Shown here one piece after another: positions 49,172-57,003 of a stretch of 57,003 nucleotides of DNA. The DNA is taken from positions 1-57,003 of the forward strand of contig JAVBRU010000049.1 of assembly GCA_031547595.1 (NCBI GenBank), written 5' to 3'. Made by a program: the position numbers and the translations under genes. The first letter of the stretch is position 1. The number at the start of each line of letters is the position of its first letter. The DNA comes from JAVBRU01 sp031547595. GTDB lineage: Bacteria; Bacillota; Clostridia; Christensenellales; Aristaeellaceae. The notes beneath the pieces are model-generated. The model searched no databases and was not told the origin of the DNA. It worked only from the letters and a program-made list of their open reading frames with translations.

Positions 49172-50476
49172 ATGATGCCTATCTATACCGTATTACTGGT
49201 GGATGACGAGCCCTGGGCGCTGCGGCTGATGGAGAATGCCTTCCCGTGGCGAGAGAATGGGTTTGAGGTGGTGGGCCGCTGCGAAACGGTGGAGCAGGCG
49301 GTTGCTTTTTTAGAGCACCAGACGCCACATGTGCTGCTCACCGACATCCGCATCGCAGGCGAAAGCGGTCTGAGCATTATCTCCTGCGCGCAGTCGCTTT
49401 CGCCGGACACGGTTTGCGTGATTGTGAGCGGGTTTGCCGATTTTGAGGTGGCCAAATCAGCCATCCGCCTTAACGCGTTTGATTTTGTGCTGAAACCCAT
49501 TGACCTTGAAGAAGCGGCGGCGCTGGTGCAAAAGCTGCGCGCTCATCTTACCACGCAATCCCACCCCGCGGCAAGCCAAACGGTTTCGCAGCACTTTGAA
49601 GGCCGTCTTGCGTTTGACCGTGTGCGCGCCGTGACGCTGCTTGGCAAGGCTGCGCAGGACACGCTCTTCCCCGCCGGTCAATTGATCGGCACAGACGGGG
49701 ACGTAGCGCGCTATATCCTGGAGGATACGCCGTATCTGGAACACTCGCTGATTGAGGCCGCCGGAAGGCTGAAGCTGTCCCTTGGTGCCAGTGCGCCCGC
49801 GCCGCAGCAGGCACAACTGTGCACATTGCTTGACAGGGCAGACAGCGCTGCGCACCGCGTATTTATCACCATGCACCCGGACGCCTATTTTGACGCCCCG
49901 GACCATCCCGATGTCATCGCCCGCCTTGCCAAACAGCTGGCAGACGGGCAGCTGCCGCCGGGCGAGCTCTACCTTCGCCTCCTCAAGCTGGTGGCAACCA
50001 TGGGCGATCTGATGGATTTATGCAACCGCTTGGCCGATTGCGAGGGGTTTGCCTGGGATGCCCGTTTTGCAAACGTGCGGGCACTCACGCTGGCCTACCC
50101 GGATGCGCGAAGCCTTTGCACAGCCATAGAATCGCGCTCATCCGCAGACGAGTACAACCTGCGGTACAATCAGGCCATTTCTTTTTTGCACAAGCACTAT
50201 ACCAAAGACATCTCCCTCACCCAGATCGCGGCGCAGCTGCATGTGAGCGTTTCTTATCTGTCCGAGCTGTTCTCCCAGGGGAGCGGCCTTAACTTCAACC
50301 GCTACCTCACCTTGCTGCGCATCGCACGTGCGTGCGAGCTGCTGGATGGCACGTCACTCTCTATCCAGCAAGTGGCAGCCTGCGCCGGGTATCAGGATTA
50401 CTTTCACTTTTGCAAGCAGTTCAAACGTCAGCACGGCGTAACCCCCAGCCAATACAGGCAAAACAGCAAAGAATAG
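49172..50476 (+). CDS. YesN/AraC-type response regulator
   Basis: 434 residues. The receiver domain has the acidic pair Asp11-Asp12 (VLLVDDEPWALRL), phosphoacceptor Asp58 (HVLLTDIRIAGESGL) and LKPIDLEEA with the conserved Lys. A middle region of 180 residues is variable. The C-terminus is an AraC DNA-binding domain: DISLTQIAAQLHVSVSYLSE and SIQQVAACAGYQDYFHFCKQ, ending HGVTPSQYRQ. It probably obeys the histidine kinase at 44220 and controls the glycan genes around it. The ribosome binding site AAAGGA (49166-49171) is very close to the ATG codons at 49172 and 49175, so expression may be weak or start at the second ATG. Confidence 0.93.
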   Translation: MMPIYTVLLVDDEPWALRLMENAFPWRENGFEVVGRCETVEQAVAFLEHQTPHVLLTDIRIAGESGLSIISCAQSLSPDTVCVIVSGFADFEVAKSAIRLNAFDFVLKPIDLEEAAALVQKLRAHLTTQSHPAASQTVSQHFEGRLAFDRVRAVTLLGKAAQDTLFPAGQLIGTDGDVARYILEDTPYLEHSLIEAAGRLKLSLGASAPAPQQAQLCTLLDRADSAAHRVFITMHPDAYFDAPDHPDVIARLAKQLADGQLPPGELYLRLLKLVATMGDLMDLCNRLADCEGFAWDARFANVRALTLAYPDARSLCTAIESRSSADEYNLRYNQAISFLHKHYTKDISLTQIAAQLHVSVSYLSELFSQGSGLNFNRYLTLLRIARACELLDGTSLSIQQVAACAGYQDYFHFCKQFKRQHGVTPSQYRQNSKE

Positions 50477-50480
50477 AAGA

Positions 50481-50507
50481 GCCGCCGCGCATTGCGGCGG
50501 CCCTTTT
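50481..50507 (+). terminator. Terminator of the response regulator gene
   Basis: GCCGCCGC (50481-50488) pairs with GCGGCGGC (50494-50501) around a 5-nt loop, followed by CCTTTTTT. It begins 4 bases after the stop codon and lies between convergent genes, so it may partly serve the minus strand too. Confidence 0.88.
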
Positions 50508-50517
50508 TTGCAGCGGA

Positions 50518-51153
50518 TTATTTTTCGGAAAGGTCGTAAATCGCTACGTTATCGATCTGAGCCACCGTGCCCATGCCAAATACACAGAAGCCCACATAGC
50601 CCGCCTCGGTATACGTCGCATCTTCGCAGGTGATGCTGAAGGTCAATTCCTGCGCAACGTCGGTAATATCGGCGGTCAATGTCGTGCCCTGCACAGTGAA
50701 GCGCACATGATACAGCGTAGCCGGTGAGATCGCACCGCGGTTAAGCAGCACTTCATAGGGGCGCTTGCAGATTTTCAGCCCGTCCCACTGGTCAAAGAAC
50801 AGCTGATAGCCTTGGCCGCCGTTGTTTTCCTGCATACGGGCAATCAGGCTGATGGCATTGCCGGAGGCAAGCGTCACATCGCATTCAATCGCCACATCGG
50901 TAAATTGCCCACCAATGTAGGTGACATAGCCATCGGCATAGGCGTTGATGCCGCCCTCCAGCACACCCTCTTTGACGGCCCAATAGCCCTCGCTGCCATC
51001 GGCCACCTGAACCGCCCAGACTTCCGCATTGAGCTCATCGACATCAAATGCATCCGAAAAAGCAGGCACGGGCGCCGCTTCTTCCTCTGCAAAGGCCACC
51101 GTGCTCATGCAGAAAAGGAGCAGCATCAAGCAAATCAGAAAACGTTTGGTCAT
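50518..51153 (-). CDS. Secreted LamG/concanavalin-like domain protein
   Basis: 211 residues from MTKRFLICLMLLLFCMSTVA with a clear signal peptide cleaved near AFA-EE. The mature part is a jelly-roll of the DUF1080/LamG kind: FSDAFDVDELNAEVWAVQVA, EGYWAVKEGVLEGG, VAIECDVTLASGNAISLIAR, GYQLFFDQWDGLKI and TLTADITD...VGFCVFGMGTVAQIDNVAIY. Such domains bind glycans or act as keto-glycoside hydrolases; no catalytic motif was identified. AAGGAGGG precedes the ATG at 51153, so a frame opening at 51210 is not the start. It follows the solute-binding protein gene by 46 bases and probably assists capture of the same sugar. Confidence 0.78.
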   Translation of the reverse strand: MTKRFLICLMLLLFCMSTVAFAEEEAAPVPAFSDAFDVDELNAEVWAVQVADGSEGYWAVKEGVLEGGINAYADGYVTYIGGQFTDVAIECDVTLASGNAISLIARMQENNGGQGYQLFFDQWDGLKICKRPYEVLLNRGAISPATLYHVRFTVQGTTLTADITDVAQELTFSITCEDATYTEAGYVGFCVFGMGTVAQIDNVAIYDLSEK

Positions 51154-51199
51154 GGGAAATCCCTCCTTTTTTATATTCAGTTGTGCAATCACAACCAAA

Positions 51200-52702
51200 T
51201 TATTGAGCATTCAGTTCGTCAATCAGTTTTTGCCCGCCCCGGTTGTTCAGCATGGTCTGCCGCACAGGCTCCCACGCGGCGGCTACATCCTCCGTGCCGC
51301 CCAGGATGATCTTGTAAATGCTACTCCAGAAATAATCGCTGACGGAGAAATTCTCCTTGGCGGGAAGCTGCAAAAAGTCAATCTCGGGCTTCCATTCGTT
51401 CATGTGCGGGCCGTACAAATCGCGCACCCTCTGCGCCAGGGCGGAATACACAGGCAGGATCTCCGGGTTTTCCCACGCGCCGTCCGTATCCCAGCTGGCG
51501 ATACGCGCAATCTGATACGAGGGCTGCACATCGGCCAGATCCTTCAAAAACGCATTGGTCACCAACGATTGACGCTCGCCATCCACCCATTCAAACGATA
51601 TGCCCTCTACACCGTAGCGGCCAAACGCCACGCCCTCATCCGACAAAAAGAAATCGTACAGCGCAAGGCAGCTTGCCATCTTCTCGTCCGACACATTGGC
51701 GGAGAACATCATGCCGCAAAAGAAATTATAGTTTTGCTGACACAGATAGTCGTATCCTTCCGCGCTGGGCGGCGGCAGCACATCAAGGTCTGTTTCGGCT
51801 TCAAAATCACTCTTCACTGCGGCCAGCTTCGCCAGCGAAACATACTGGAACGGGCTGGCTTCGCCCACCAGATAGCATACCCCCGCGCGTCCGGCTGCAA
51901 AATTGTTTTCCGAGTCTGCCAGGGTGATGGTGGCAAAATCCGGGTCAATCAGCCCATTGTCATACAGGCGCTTGATGTACTCAACCGCCTCCGCGCAGCG
52001 CTTGGAAAGCATGCCCGGGATGTACTGCCCGTCTTCGATTATGTAGCCGCTGATATCGATTCCATGGGCATAGAAAATCCACTCCAGCCCAATCCCCGGC
52101 GTGACGCCAAAGGTGTCCTGTTTGCCATTGCCGTCCGGGTCATCATAGGTGAAGCGCCACATCAGCTCGTAAAAGCCTTCCAGTGTGGTGGGCATTTCCG
52201 TGATGCCAAGATTGTTCATCCAGTCTTTGCGCACCCACAGCGCAGGGGTGTAGTACGAGTTAGCCGGGTCCGAGAACGTGGTGCGCGGGATGAAGTAGTG
52301 GCGGCCGTTGATTTTCATGAAATCATAGGTGTCCATCAGTTCTTTCACGTGCGGATACGCCGAAAGATCCTCCGGCAGCGGCTTGATCACATCTTCGTTG
52401 GCCCATTTGATCACCGTGCTTATCAGGCCGCTGTAGCCCGGATACATGAACAGATCGGGCAGCGTATCGCCGGTGGCCATGATGTTGATTTTTTCTACAA
52501 AATCAACCGTAGACAGGCCAATGAAGTTGAACTTGATGTGAAAGCGCTCCTCCAGGTAGGTTGCCAAAGCATCGTTTCCCCAGTTGCCTGCGTCCCAGGA
52601 CGCAATAGACACCTTCTGGCTTGCGCTTTCCGCCTGCGCCGCAGCGCACACTCCGGTTGCCGCAAGGCACAGCACCAGGCAAAGAATCAAGAACCGTTTC
52701 AT
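51200..52702 (-). CDS. Extracellular solute-binding protein of a CUT1-type sugar ABC importer
   Basis: 500 residues from MKRFLILCLVLCLAATGVCA with an N-terminal signal peptide; no good lipobox is seen, which is unusual since Gram-positive binding proteins are normally lipoproteins. Type-1 binding-protein features are VSIASWDAGNWGNDALATYL, INIMATGDTLPDLFMYPGYS, DDPDGNGKQDTFGV (characteristic of LipO/YtcQ-type proteins) and ASCLALYDFFLSDEGV. It captures an oligosaccharide outside the membrane for the permeases encoded just upstream. Ribosome binding site AGGAGGG lies eight bases before ATG 52702. The start codon follows the permease stop by ten bases. Confidence 0.9.
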   Translation of the reverse strand: MKRFLILCLVLCLAATGVCAAAQAESASQKVSIASWDAGNWGNDALATYLEERFHIKFNFIGLSTVDFVEKINIMATGDTLPDLFMYPGYSGLISTVIKWANEDVIKPLPEDLSAYPHVKELMDTYDFMKINGRHYFIPRTTFSDPANSYYTPALWVRKDWMNNLGITEMPTTLEGFYELMWRFTYDDPDGNGKQDTFGVTPGIGLEWIFYAHGIDISGYIIEDGQYIPGMLSKRCAEAVEYIKRLYDNGLIDPDFATITLADSENNFAAGRAGVCYLVGEASPFQYVSLAKLAAVKSDFEAETDLDVLPPPSAEGYDYLCQQNYNFFCGMMFSANVSDEKMASCLALYDFFLSDEGVAFGRYGVEGISFEWVDGERQSLVTNAFLKDLADVQPSYQIARIASWDTDGAWENPEILPVYSALAQRVRDLYGPHMNEWKPEIDFLQLPAKENFSVSDYFWSSIYKIILGGTEDVAAAWEPVRQTMLNNRGGQKLIDELNAQ

Positions 52703-52712
52703 GGTATCCCTC

Positions 52713-53597
52713 CTAACTTTTAATCGCACCGGACATCACACCTTTGATAAAGAAACGCTGCAGGAAAGGGTATACACACACAATGGGCACAATGGCAATC
52801 ACCACCGTGGCCATCTTGATGCCATCGGTGCCGGCATACAGCTGTGTGGTGGTCTGGCCGGGCATCACCGTCATATTGCCAACGTTCAGGTTGTTATACA
52901 CAATATCGCGCAGCAGCTTGGCCAGTGGATACTGCTTCACATCATTGATGAACAGCAGGGAGCTGAACCAGTCGTTCCATTTGTCCACCAGCATGAACAG
53001 CGAAAACGTGACAAGGGTTGCCATGGACAACGGCAGCGCTACACTGACCAGCAGCCGAAAGTCGTTTGCGCCGTCGATATGCGCGGCTTCATACAATGAG
53101 GCCGGAATGTTGCTGAAGCTGTTTTTGATGATGATCAGGTAAAACGTGTTGATGCCATAGGGCAAAATCAGCGCCCACAGGCTTTCCAGCAGCCCCAAAT
53201 CCTTCACTTGGATGTAGAAGGGGATCAACCCCCCGCCAAAGAACATGGGGATCAGCACATAGGTGATCAATAAGCGCTTGCCCGGATACTTGGGCGAGGA
53301 CAGCGCATACGCCAGCGGGATGGTCAGCAGCATGCTGTATACCACATAACCCACGGACACTTTTGTGCTGGTCCACAGCGCCTGCAGCACCTGAGACGAG
53401 GTGAAAATGTATTGATAGTTGATCAGCGTATACTCTGTTGAAAAAAGAACGACACCATTTTGGATGTAATACTGATTGGGCGTGAGGGAGATCATCAGGA
53501 TATTCCAAAATGGGAATATGCAGATGAACGCCAGCGTTGCAAAAAGGACGATCAGCACAACGTCAAACGCCGTCCATTTTCTTTTCTTGTGCGTCAT
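52713..53597 (-). CDS. Sugar ABC transporter permease, LplC/YtcP type
   Basis: 294 residues from MTHKKRKWTAFDVVLIVLFA with six membrane segments. The MalG-like ATPase-docking loop is visible as YEAAHIDGANDFRLLVSVAL followed by PLSMATLVTFSLF (EAA motif), and LPLAYALSSPKYPGKRLL precedes the third segment. GAGGAGGG is five bases before ATG 53597, whereas a GTG at 53612 comes before that site. It pairs with the LplB-type permease 11 bases upstream. No ATPase gene is encoded in the cluster, so a shared MsiK-type ATPase is likely. Confidence 0.94.
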   Translation of the reverse strand: MTHKKRKWTAFDVVLIVLFATLAFICIFPFWNILMISLTPNQYYIQNGVVLFSTEYTLINYQYIFTSSQVLQALWTSTKVSVGYVVYSMLLTIPLAYALSSPKYPGKRLLITYVLIPMFFGGGLIPFYIQVKDLGLLESLWALILPYGINTFYLIIIKNSFSNIPASLYEAAHIDGANDFRLLVSVALPLSMATLVTFSLFMLVDKWNDWFSSLLFINDVKQYPLAKLLRDIVYNNLNVGNMTVMPGQTTTQLYAGTDGIKMATVVIAIVPIVCVYPFLQRFFIKGVMSGAIKS

Positions 53598-53608
53598 AGC
53601 TGCCCTCC

Positions 53609-54544
53609 TCACATATAGATTCCGGTGCCGCTGACACGCTTGCTCAGCATGTTTACGCCCATCAGCAGCGCGAAGTTGATCACCGATTTGAACAGCCCCA
53701 CCGCCGTCGCCTGGCTGTAATAGAGCTTGCGCATGCCCAGGCGGTACACATAGGTGTCTATGATGTCCGCCACATCGTACACCATGCTGTTATAGAGGTT
53801 GAATATCTGATCAAACCCCGCGTTCATAATCCCGCCAACCGCCAGGATCAGCATGGTGACGACCATCACATTGATCCCCGGCAGCGTGATATGCCACATG
53901 CGCTTCAACCGCCCGCAGCCATCGATTGTGGCCGCCTCATACAGTTCGTTATCGATGTTGGTGATAGCCGCCAGGTACAAAATCATGCTGTATCCGGCAT
54001 TTTTCCAAATGGAGGTGGTAAAAAGCAGCACGATGAAGAAATTGCTGTCCACCAGGAAATTAATGCGCTTGCCCGTGATCTGATACAAAAGGTTGTTGAC
54101 AGCGCCATTGCTGACTGAGAAAATGCTGAACACGATCGAGCCGATAATCACCCACGATATGAAGTTTGGGAAATACAGCACCGATTGCACGACGCGCTTG
54201 AAGCGCGTGGCGGTCAACTCGCTCATCAGAATGGCCAGGATAATGGGCACGGGAAATTCTATCAGGATGCGTCCCAAAGAGATCAGCACGGTGTTTCGGG
54301 TGACATTCCAGAACTCCGCATCGCCCATGATGTTGATAAAATGCTTCATCCCGACCCAGGGGCTGTTGGCAATCCCTTTGTAGCTGAAATCCTTGAAAGC
54401 CAGCGTGATGCCATAAAACGGCATGTAGCTGAACAGAAAAATAGCGATCACTCCGGGCAATGCCATCAGGTAGATATACCGGCTTCGAACCATCTGCCGC
54501 ATCAGCCGCCGAGGCCTTGTAAGGGGGCGGTTTGCTGAAATCAT
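53609..54544 (-). CDS. Sugar ABC transporter permease, LplB type
   Basis: 311 residues with six membrane segments. Hallmarks are YLMALPGVIAIFLFSYMPFY, GITLAFKDFSYKGIANSPWV, and the EAA loop YEAATIDGCGRLKRMWHITL followed by PGINVMVVTMLIL, then FDQIFNLYNSMVYDVADIID with TYVYRLGM. This is the usual partner of LplC-type permeases. The ATG at 54544 follows the GH9-like stop by 21 bases; GGGAG is about eleven bases upstream. Part of the operon GH9-like, LplB, LplC, binding protein, LamG protein. Confidence 0.94.
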   Translation of the reverse strand: MISANRPLTRPRRLMRQMVRSRYIYLMALPGVIAIFLFSYMPFYGITLAFKDFSYKGIANSPWVGMKHFINIMGDAEFWNVTRNTVLISLGRILIEFPVPIILAILMSELTATRFKRVVQSVLYFPNFISWVIIGSIVFSIFSVSNGAVNNLLYQITGKRINFLVDSNFFIVLLFTTSIWKNAGYSMILYLAAITNIDNELYEAATIDGCGRLKRMWHITLPGINVMVVTMLILAVGGIMNAGFDQIFNLYNSMVYDVADIIDTYVYRLGMRKLYYSQATAVGLFKSVINFALLMGVNMLSKRVSGTGIYM

Positions 54545-54565
54545 GCTCCTTTTTCTCCCTAACGT

Positions 54566-57003
54566 TTATTGCGCATAGCCCCAGGCCGTGCATAATGCAG
54601 AAGCGTCCGGTGTTGTCAGCAGCGCATACACCAGGTAGGGCTTCACCTGTCCGTTGGTAGTCAATGTGAAGGGAATGGTCATGCTTTGTCCGGGCTCCAG
54701 TGCAATGGCCGGTTCGTCATATGCCAGTGCGGCGCCATCGCACAGCAGCGTCAATGTGGGCTGCACAGTGCCCGAGCCCGCGTTGCGCAGGATGAGTGTG
54801 CCCTCCGCCGCGCCGGCGAGTGTCTCTGGCACATTCAACTCCACCGCCAGGCACTGGGCAAAATCAATCTGCCAGACGGGCGCGGTGCCCGCCACTGCCG
54901 TATAGCTGCGCTCTACGGTGATATTCTCGTGGGTGAAGCGAAGCGTCACCTGGGTGCCCGAAGGCAACCCCTCCAGCACGGTTTGGCCGTTTGCATCGGT
55001 GATGAGCTGCCCTTTGGCATCCCCTTCGTATGTGCCTGTGACAGCCACCGGCACGCCGTTCACCATGGTTTGGATAGGCAGCCTGCTCGTGGCTTCCACC
55101 GCCGCCACCCCGGATGAATACCCCATCCCGTGCGGAATATAATCTTCGTTGAACTGATACGCGCCGGTATCCGTGATGATACCCAGCGGCAAATCAGGCA
55201 CATTGGCGATGGATTGCACGGTGAACTGCGCCGCGGCGGAGAAGCCGTTGATGCCGCTGCCAAGGGGCGGGAGGTACGCGCCGCCGTTGTAATACCCGGC
55301 GTATGAGCGGTTGCCCACCAGATATAACAGCGAGTAGGAGCGCCACGCGCTATGGCTTGTATCCGTGGGAAAGCCGGGGTTTAGCCCAACCGCATACTGC
55401 ACGTTGTTCTCCGCCAGGCGCTGGATGGCCGCATCGTCAAAGTACAGCGCCAGCTCCATCATATTGCGCGCGGACAAGCCAAAGTGAGAAGTTGCGCCGT
55501 GCGACAGTGTTTGGAAAAACCGTACCCCGCCAAGCTTTTCATTCTTGTACGCAGCAATGGGGTAGATGCCAAGCGGCGTCAGTGAGGCGGTCGCCTTCAC
55601 ATAGTTTTCTGTATAAATGCGCAGCGTGTTATACCACAGTGCGGCATCGGGATCATCCGGCGCGGCGCGGAGCAAATCCAGCAAAGGCAGCATGGTGGTC
55701 GGCGTTTGATTGCCCAGCATCAGGTTGTTGCTTTGTATCCACTCCAGCATCATGGCGTCCGTGCCATCGTTGAACTCATAAAAGCAGCCATACGCGCCGT
55801 CAATGGGGTTCTGATAATCCACATACTGGCTTTGGCACACGGCGCGCGCCATTTCGCGGGCGGTATCCAGATAGCGGCCGTCCGCTGTCGCTTTGTGCAT
55901 CAGCGTGCACGCCCAGGCATACATCATGCGGTCGCGGGTGCGCAGATTCATATCAAACTCCCACAATGGATCGCTGATATAATACAGCCTGATCGCGCTG
56001 TTTTGGAACGCGCCGCGCGCGCTGGGGCTTTCGCGGGTGAATTCTTCTTCGATGTAATGCGGGCGAAGGGTGCACAGTGCGTACGAAACATCAAACGCTT
56101 CCTTCACGGTTTGCGCCACCTGCGGCGCGATGTCCATCAGCACGGGATACGACCGGGCCAGCGCAGACATTGCATACACCATATCAAACCAGGTGCGCAG
56201 CTTCTCTGCCGTATACTGCGAAGGATAGAGGTCGTGGATGAAGCGCCCGTCGGTCAGCGGGTCATCCGTGCGCTCCTGCGCGGCCAGGATATACTGAAGC
56301 CCCCACAAAATATTGTCCTGCACGCGGGCTGTCTGGTAGGGCGAGAGCCAATCGCTTTGCTTTTCCAATAGATCCAGCATCGTATGCACCACCATCACCT
56401 GGGCGTGAAGCTCGCGAAGCTCGTTGGTGGAGCTGTCCCGCCAGCCCATTTTGCCGTGTGCGCGGCGCAAATCCAACTGATTGAGCGCCACGTCAATCAG
56501 CGAGTTTTCGCACAGCGCCCGTTCGTCAATCACAAACGCCGCGCTATTGATCTGCCCGTTGCCTACAGCTAGGCGATACACGCCCGCGCTTTTGATATCC
56601 GTGAAATCAAGCGCATACCACTGGCTGCCCCAGCAGGGCGGCAGCGCTGTGATTTCCCCGGTATACGCCACCTCTCCGTCGCTGCTCAGCAGCGAAAAGC
56701 TGCTGCCAGGCGTGCCTTCTTCTGCCTCTGGGGCGCGAATGTATGCCAGCTTGCTGCCATCCGCCGCATAACCCACCTGCGAATACAGCAGGCTGAAGCG
56801 CGCATCGGCCGGCAACTCATCCGTGAGGCGCATATCGTCCACGATCAAATGGCCGCTTCTATGCGCGTCCACAATACGCACCTGCACTTGCCGCCCGGTG
56901 AGCGCCGATACATCCCAAGCCACCCGCACCGTGTCTTCTTCGCCGGGGCCGGTCGCGCTGAACAGCACCTCGCCCGAAGCAGCATCGACCAATTGGCATT
57001 GCA
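54566..57003 (-). CDS. GH9-like glycoside hydrolase, 5' end outside the window
   Basis: At least 812 residues visible; the frame continues past the window edge. Order from the visible N-terminus: end of a carbohydrate-binding-like beta-sandwich, then a CelD_N Ig-like domain (YSQVGYAADGSKLAYIRAPE, QWYALDFTDIKSAGVYRLAV), then an (alpha/alpha)6 barrel from about residue 160 (HDLYPSQYTAEKLRTWFDMV, NNLMLGNQTP, AYKNEKLGG, NVQYAVGLNPGFPTDTSHSA, YQFNEDYIPHGMGYSSGVAA) and two C-terminal Ig-like domains. The family (endoglucanases and relatives) is the best fit; the catalytic Asp pair usually seen in DAGDY was not found, so the enzyme may differ. Secreted export is expected but the signal peptide lies outside the window. 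Confidence 0.8.
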   Translation of the reverse strand, partial: QCQLVDAASGEVLFSATGPGEEDTVRVAWDVSALTGRQVQVRIVDAHRSGHLIVDDMRLTDELPADARFSLLYSQVGYAADGSKLAYIRAPEAEEGTPGSSFSLLSSDGEVAYTGEITALPPCWGSQWYALDFTDIKSAGVYRLAVGNGQINSAAFVIDERALCENSLIDVALNQLDLRRAHGKMGWRDSSTNELRELHAQVMVVHTMLDLLEKQSDWLSPYQTARVQDNILWGLQYILAAQERTDDPLTDGRFIHDLYPSQYTAEKLRTWFDMVYAMSALARSYPVLMDIAPQVAQTVKEAFDVSYALCTLRPHYIEEEFTRESPSARGAFQNSAIRLYYISDPLWEFDMNLRTRDRMMYAWACTLMHKATADGRYLDTAREMARAVCQSQYVDYQNPIDGAYGCFYEFNDGTDAMMLEWIQSNNLMLGNQTPTTMLPLLDLLRAAPDDPDAALWYNTLRIYTENYVKATASLTPLGIYPIAAYKNEKLGGVRFFQTLSHGATSHFGLSARNMMELALYFDDAAIQRLAENNVQYAVGLNPGFPTDTSHSAWRSYSLLYLVGNRSYAGYYNGGAYLPPLGSGINGFSAAAQFTVQSIANVPDLPLGIITDTGAYQFNEDYIPHGMGYSSGVAAVEATSRLPIQTMVNGVPVAVTGTYEGDAKGQLITDANGQTVLEGLPSGTQVTLRFTHENITVERSYTAVAGTAPVWQIDFAQCLAVELNVPETLAGAAEGTLILRNAGSGTVQPTLTLLCDGAALAYDEPAIALEPGQSMTIPFTLTTNGQVKPYLVYALLTTPDASALCTAWGYAQ

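Overview
The window looks like a Bacillota (Clostridia-type) chromosome with moderately high GC. Support for this: strong AGGAGG-type ribosome binding sites, sigma-A promoters close to TTGACA-17-TATAAT, a PrsA-like lipoprotein foldase, a UPF0291 protein, LplB/LplC-type sugar transport and YesM/YesN-type two-component genes. No rRNA operon and no CRISPR array were seen. A genus cannot be named from the sequence alone.

Layout. 1-3.1 kb: end of a ROK sugar kinase gene, asnS, a bidirectional terminator, an AlkZ-like gene and pyrH. 3.1-4.6 kb: tsf and rpsB on the minus strand. 4.9-7.8 kb: an inactive IS630-family element with both ends intact, a zinc alcohol dehydrogenase gene, an unrelated IS630 C-terminal remnant, and hairpin repeats. 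7.8-14.1 kb: a minus-strand envelope cluster (PrsA-like, UPF0291, Lgt-like, phosphodiester glycosidase, GT2-GtrA, M1 peptidase). 14.2-18.5 kb: a MATE pump gene facing a pepT-EamA-pyridoxal kinase cluster. 18.7-20.3 kb: tRNA-Leu(TAA), an internally deleted IS1182-type element and a broken secreted-protein gene. 20.3-29 kb: a 2-hydroxyacid dehydrogenase, then an AraC regulator divergent from a GPH symporter - GH3 - GH78 operon. That operon probably takes up rhamnosyl-glucosides and cleaves them in the cytoplasm. 29-36.5 kb: accessory region with a tRNA-Asn 3' fragment, a ferritin-like protein, a 164-bp MITE-like element, a TetR regulator, a truncated ferredoxin-type membrane protein, and a 1.3-kaa Ig/GLUG-repeat protein without a signal peptide. 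36.6-43.9 kb: rpoC and rpoB. 44.2-57 kb: a second glycan locus with a histidine kinase, GH172, an unrecognised barrel-like protein, a YesN-type regulator, a secreted LamG-like protein, a solute-binding protein, two permeases and a GH9-like enzyme cut by the window edge.

How it fits together. Housekeeping genes (asnS, pyrH-tsf-rpsB, rpoBC) alternate with two independent carbohydrate loci. The 22-29 kb locus pairs a one-component regulator with a symporter and intracellular glycosidases. The 44-57 kb locus pairs a membrane sensor and response regulator with an ABC importer that lacks its own ATPase. The gaps between modules carry decayed insertion sequences and small palindromic repeats.

The best candidates for something undescribed are the 653-aa protein opposite GH172, the signal-less Cys-rich Ig/GLUG protein with its coupled 146-aa partner, and the envelope operon that joins a sugar-adding and a sugar-phosphodiester-removing enzyme.
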